Part shown: piece by piece, positions 24,998-25,538 of the stretch
Layout of the letters: the number at the start of each line of letters is the position of its first letter
How positions within the stretch are numbered: the stretch's first letter is position 1
Source of the DNA: a virus
Strand: one strand, 5' to 3'
Length of the DNA: 25,538 nt
Virus record (IMG/VR): IMGVR_UViG_3300032046_000197
Span: 1-25,538 of that record
Made by a program: the position numbers and the translations under genes
The notes under the pieces: generated by a model
What the model saw: the letters and a program-made list of their open reading frames with translations, nothing else
Told to the model about the DNA's origin: nothing
The model's database searches: none

Positions 24998-25538
24998 TTA
25001 TCTTTGTTTTCGTTTTAATGCCCAATCATATCCATCTTTAGAATATAATATTAATTCAAAATTATTTTTCTTACAAAACTCATTAACGGCTTCCATAACG
25101 CCAAAATCAGAATATTTAAAATAATCATGCCCGCACATAAATCCTGTCTTTTTTAATTTAGGAAGATAAATTTTTAAATCCGATTTTGCACAATCATATA
25201 AATGGCAAGCGTCTAAGTATATAAAATCAAAATACCCATCTATAAAATTTTTAACCACATTATATGAAAAGTCTTTTAATACAAATACTTTATTATTTTT
25301 TATTTCATTTGAAAAATTATTTAAAACCATTTCATACATCTCTTCACTTGAATATGCTGTACAAAGATTTAACCTATTTCCATACATTGGTGTTTTTCCA
25401 TTTTCATCTGAACCAACAATCCAAGGGTCAACTAAATATAATTTTTCAGGATTTAAAATATCCAAAATTTGTTTACTAAAGTCCCCTTGATATGTTCCTA
25501 GTTCGATACAAACTGGATTTGGTTGAATATCTTTTAAT
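24998..25538 (-). CDS. Class I methyltransferase, Methyltransf_24-like (5' end beyond window)
   Basis: The frame is open to the right edge, so the start is not in the window; 179 residues are visible. An apparent start at 25465 would be a TTG and would remove motif I, so it is unlikely. VCIELGTYQGDFS near the visible N-terminus is the SAM-binding motif I. LYLVDPWI follows as the second strand, and FDFIYLDACHLYDCAKSDLK and GHDYFKYSDFGV match the acidic and histidine motifs of the Methyltransf_24 group. A similar fold lies inside the 1400-residue protein of the same operon. The substrate is unknown, probably a sugar or other glycan precursor. Confidence 0.8.
   Translation of the reverse strand, partial: LKDIQPNPVCIELGTYQGDFSKQILDILNPEKLYLVDPWIVGSDENGKTPMYGNRLNLCTAYSSEEMYEMVLNNFSNEIKNNKVFVLKDFSYNVVKNFIDGYFDFIYLDACHLYDCAKSDLKIYLPKLKKTGFMCGHDYFKYSDFGVMEAVNEFCKKNNFELILYSKDGYDWALKRKQR

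Overview
The window looks like part of the genome of a large, AT-rich, contractile-tailed phage related to the T4 group. It carries a T4-type neck and tail set (gp13-like neck protein, gp15-like sheath terminator, gp18-like sheath, gp19-like tube, chaperone, tape measure, baseplate protein) next to a gp43-like family B DNA polymerase and an SNF2-type helicase. Most gene starts lack a Shine-Dalgarno sequence and are preceded by A/T-rich DNA. That is usual for phages of Bacteroidota, so a Bacteroidota (perhaps flavobacterial) host is my inference; nothing in the window proves the host.

Layout. Positions 1-13638 form a morphogenesis block read mainly on the minus strand. In transcription order it holds a neck-like protein (13638-13126), an HExxH metallopeptidase-like protein (13124-12501), the gp15-like terminator (12501-11266), the tail sheath (10976-8136), a 313-bp CTAG-rich structured spacer, the tail tube (7822-7334), a strong terminator (about 7308-7275), the tail-assembly chaperone (7229-6480) with an overlapping 47-residue second frame (6490-6347), the tape measure (6335-4449), and a very large baseplate or tail protein (4412 to beyond the left edge) with an OmpA-like segment. 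A 52-residue protein resembling a ribbon-helix-helix regulator is read the opposite way between the terminator and sheath genes.

From 13639 to 19707 strands alternate: an SNF2-type helicase (+), a small unknown protein (-), a gp13-like neck protein with a glycine-rich insert (+), and the DNA polymerase (-). From 19794 to the right edge is an accessory minus-strand operon. It encodes a methyltransferase cut by the window edge, a second methyltransferase, a 1400-residue protein that reads as glycosyltransferase 17, methyltransferase, glycosyltransferase 2, glycosyltransferase 4 and a second GT-A glycosyltransferase in one chain, and a small beta-rich protein resembling a receptor-binding adaptor.

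The most notable points are the five-domain glycan-building protein and its methyltransferase partners, the OmpA-like segment inside a baseplate protein, the overlapping chaperone frames just before the tape measure gene, and a repeated TATTTAT box. The box lies upstream of nine of twelve independently started genes, and exactly 38 nt before the start codon of both the sheath and the tube genes.
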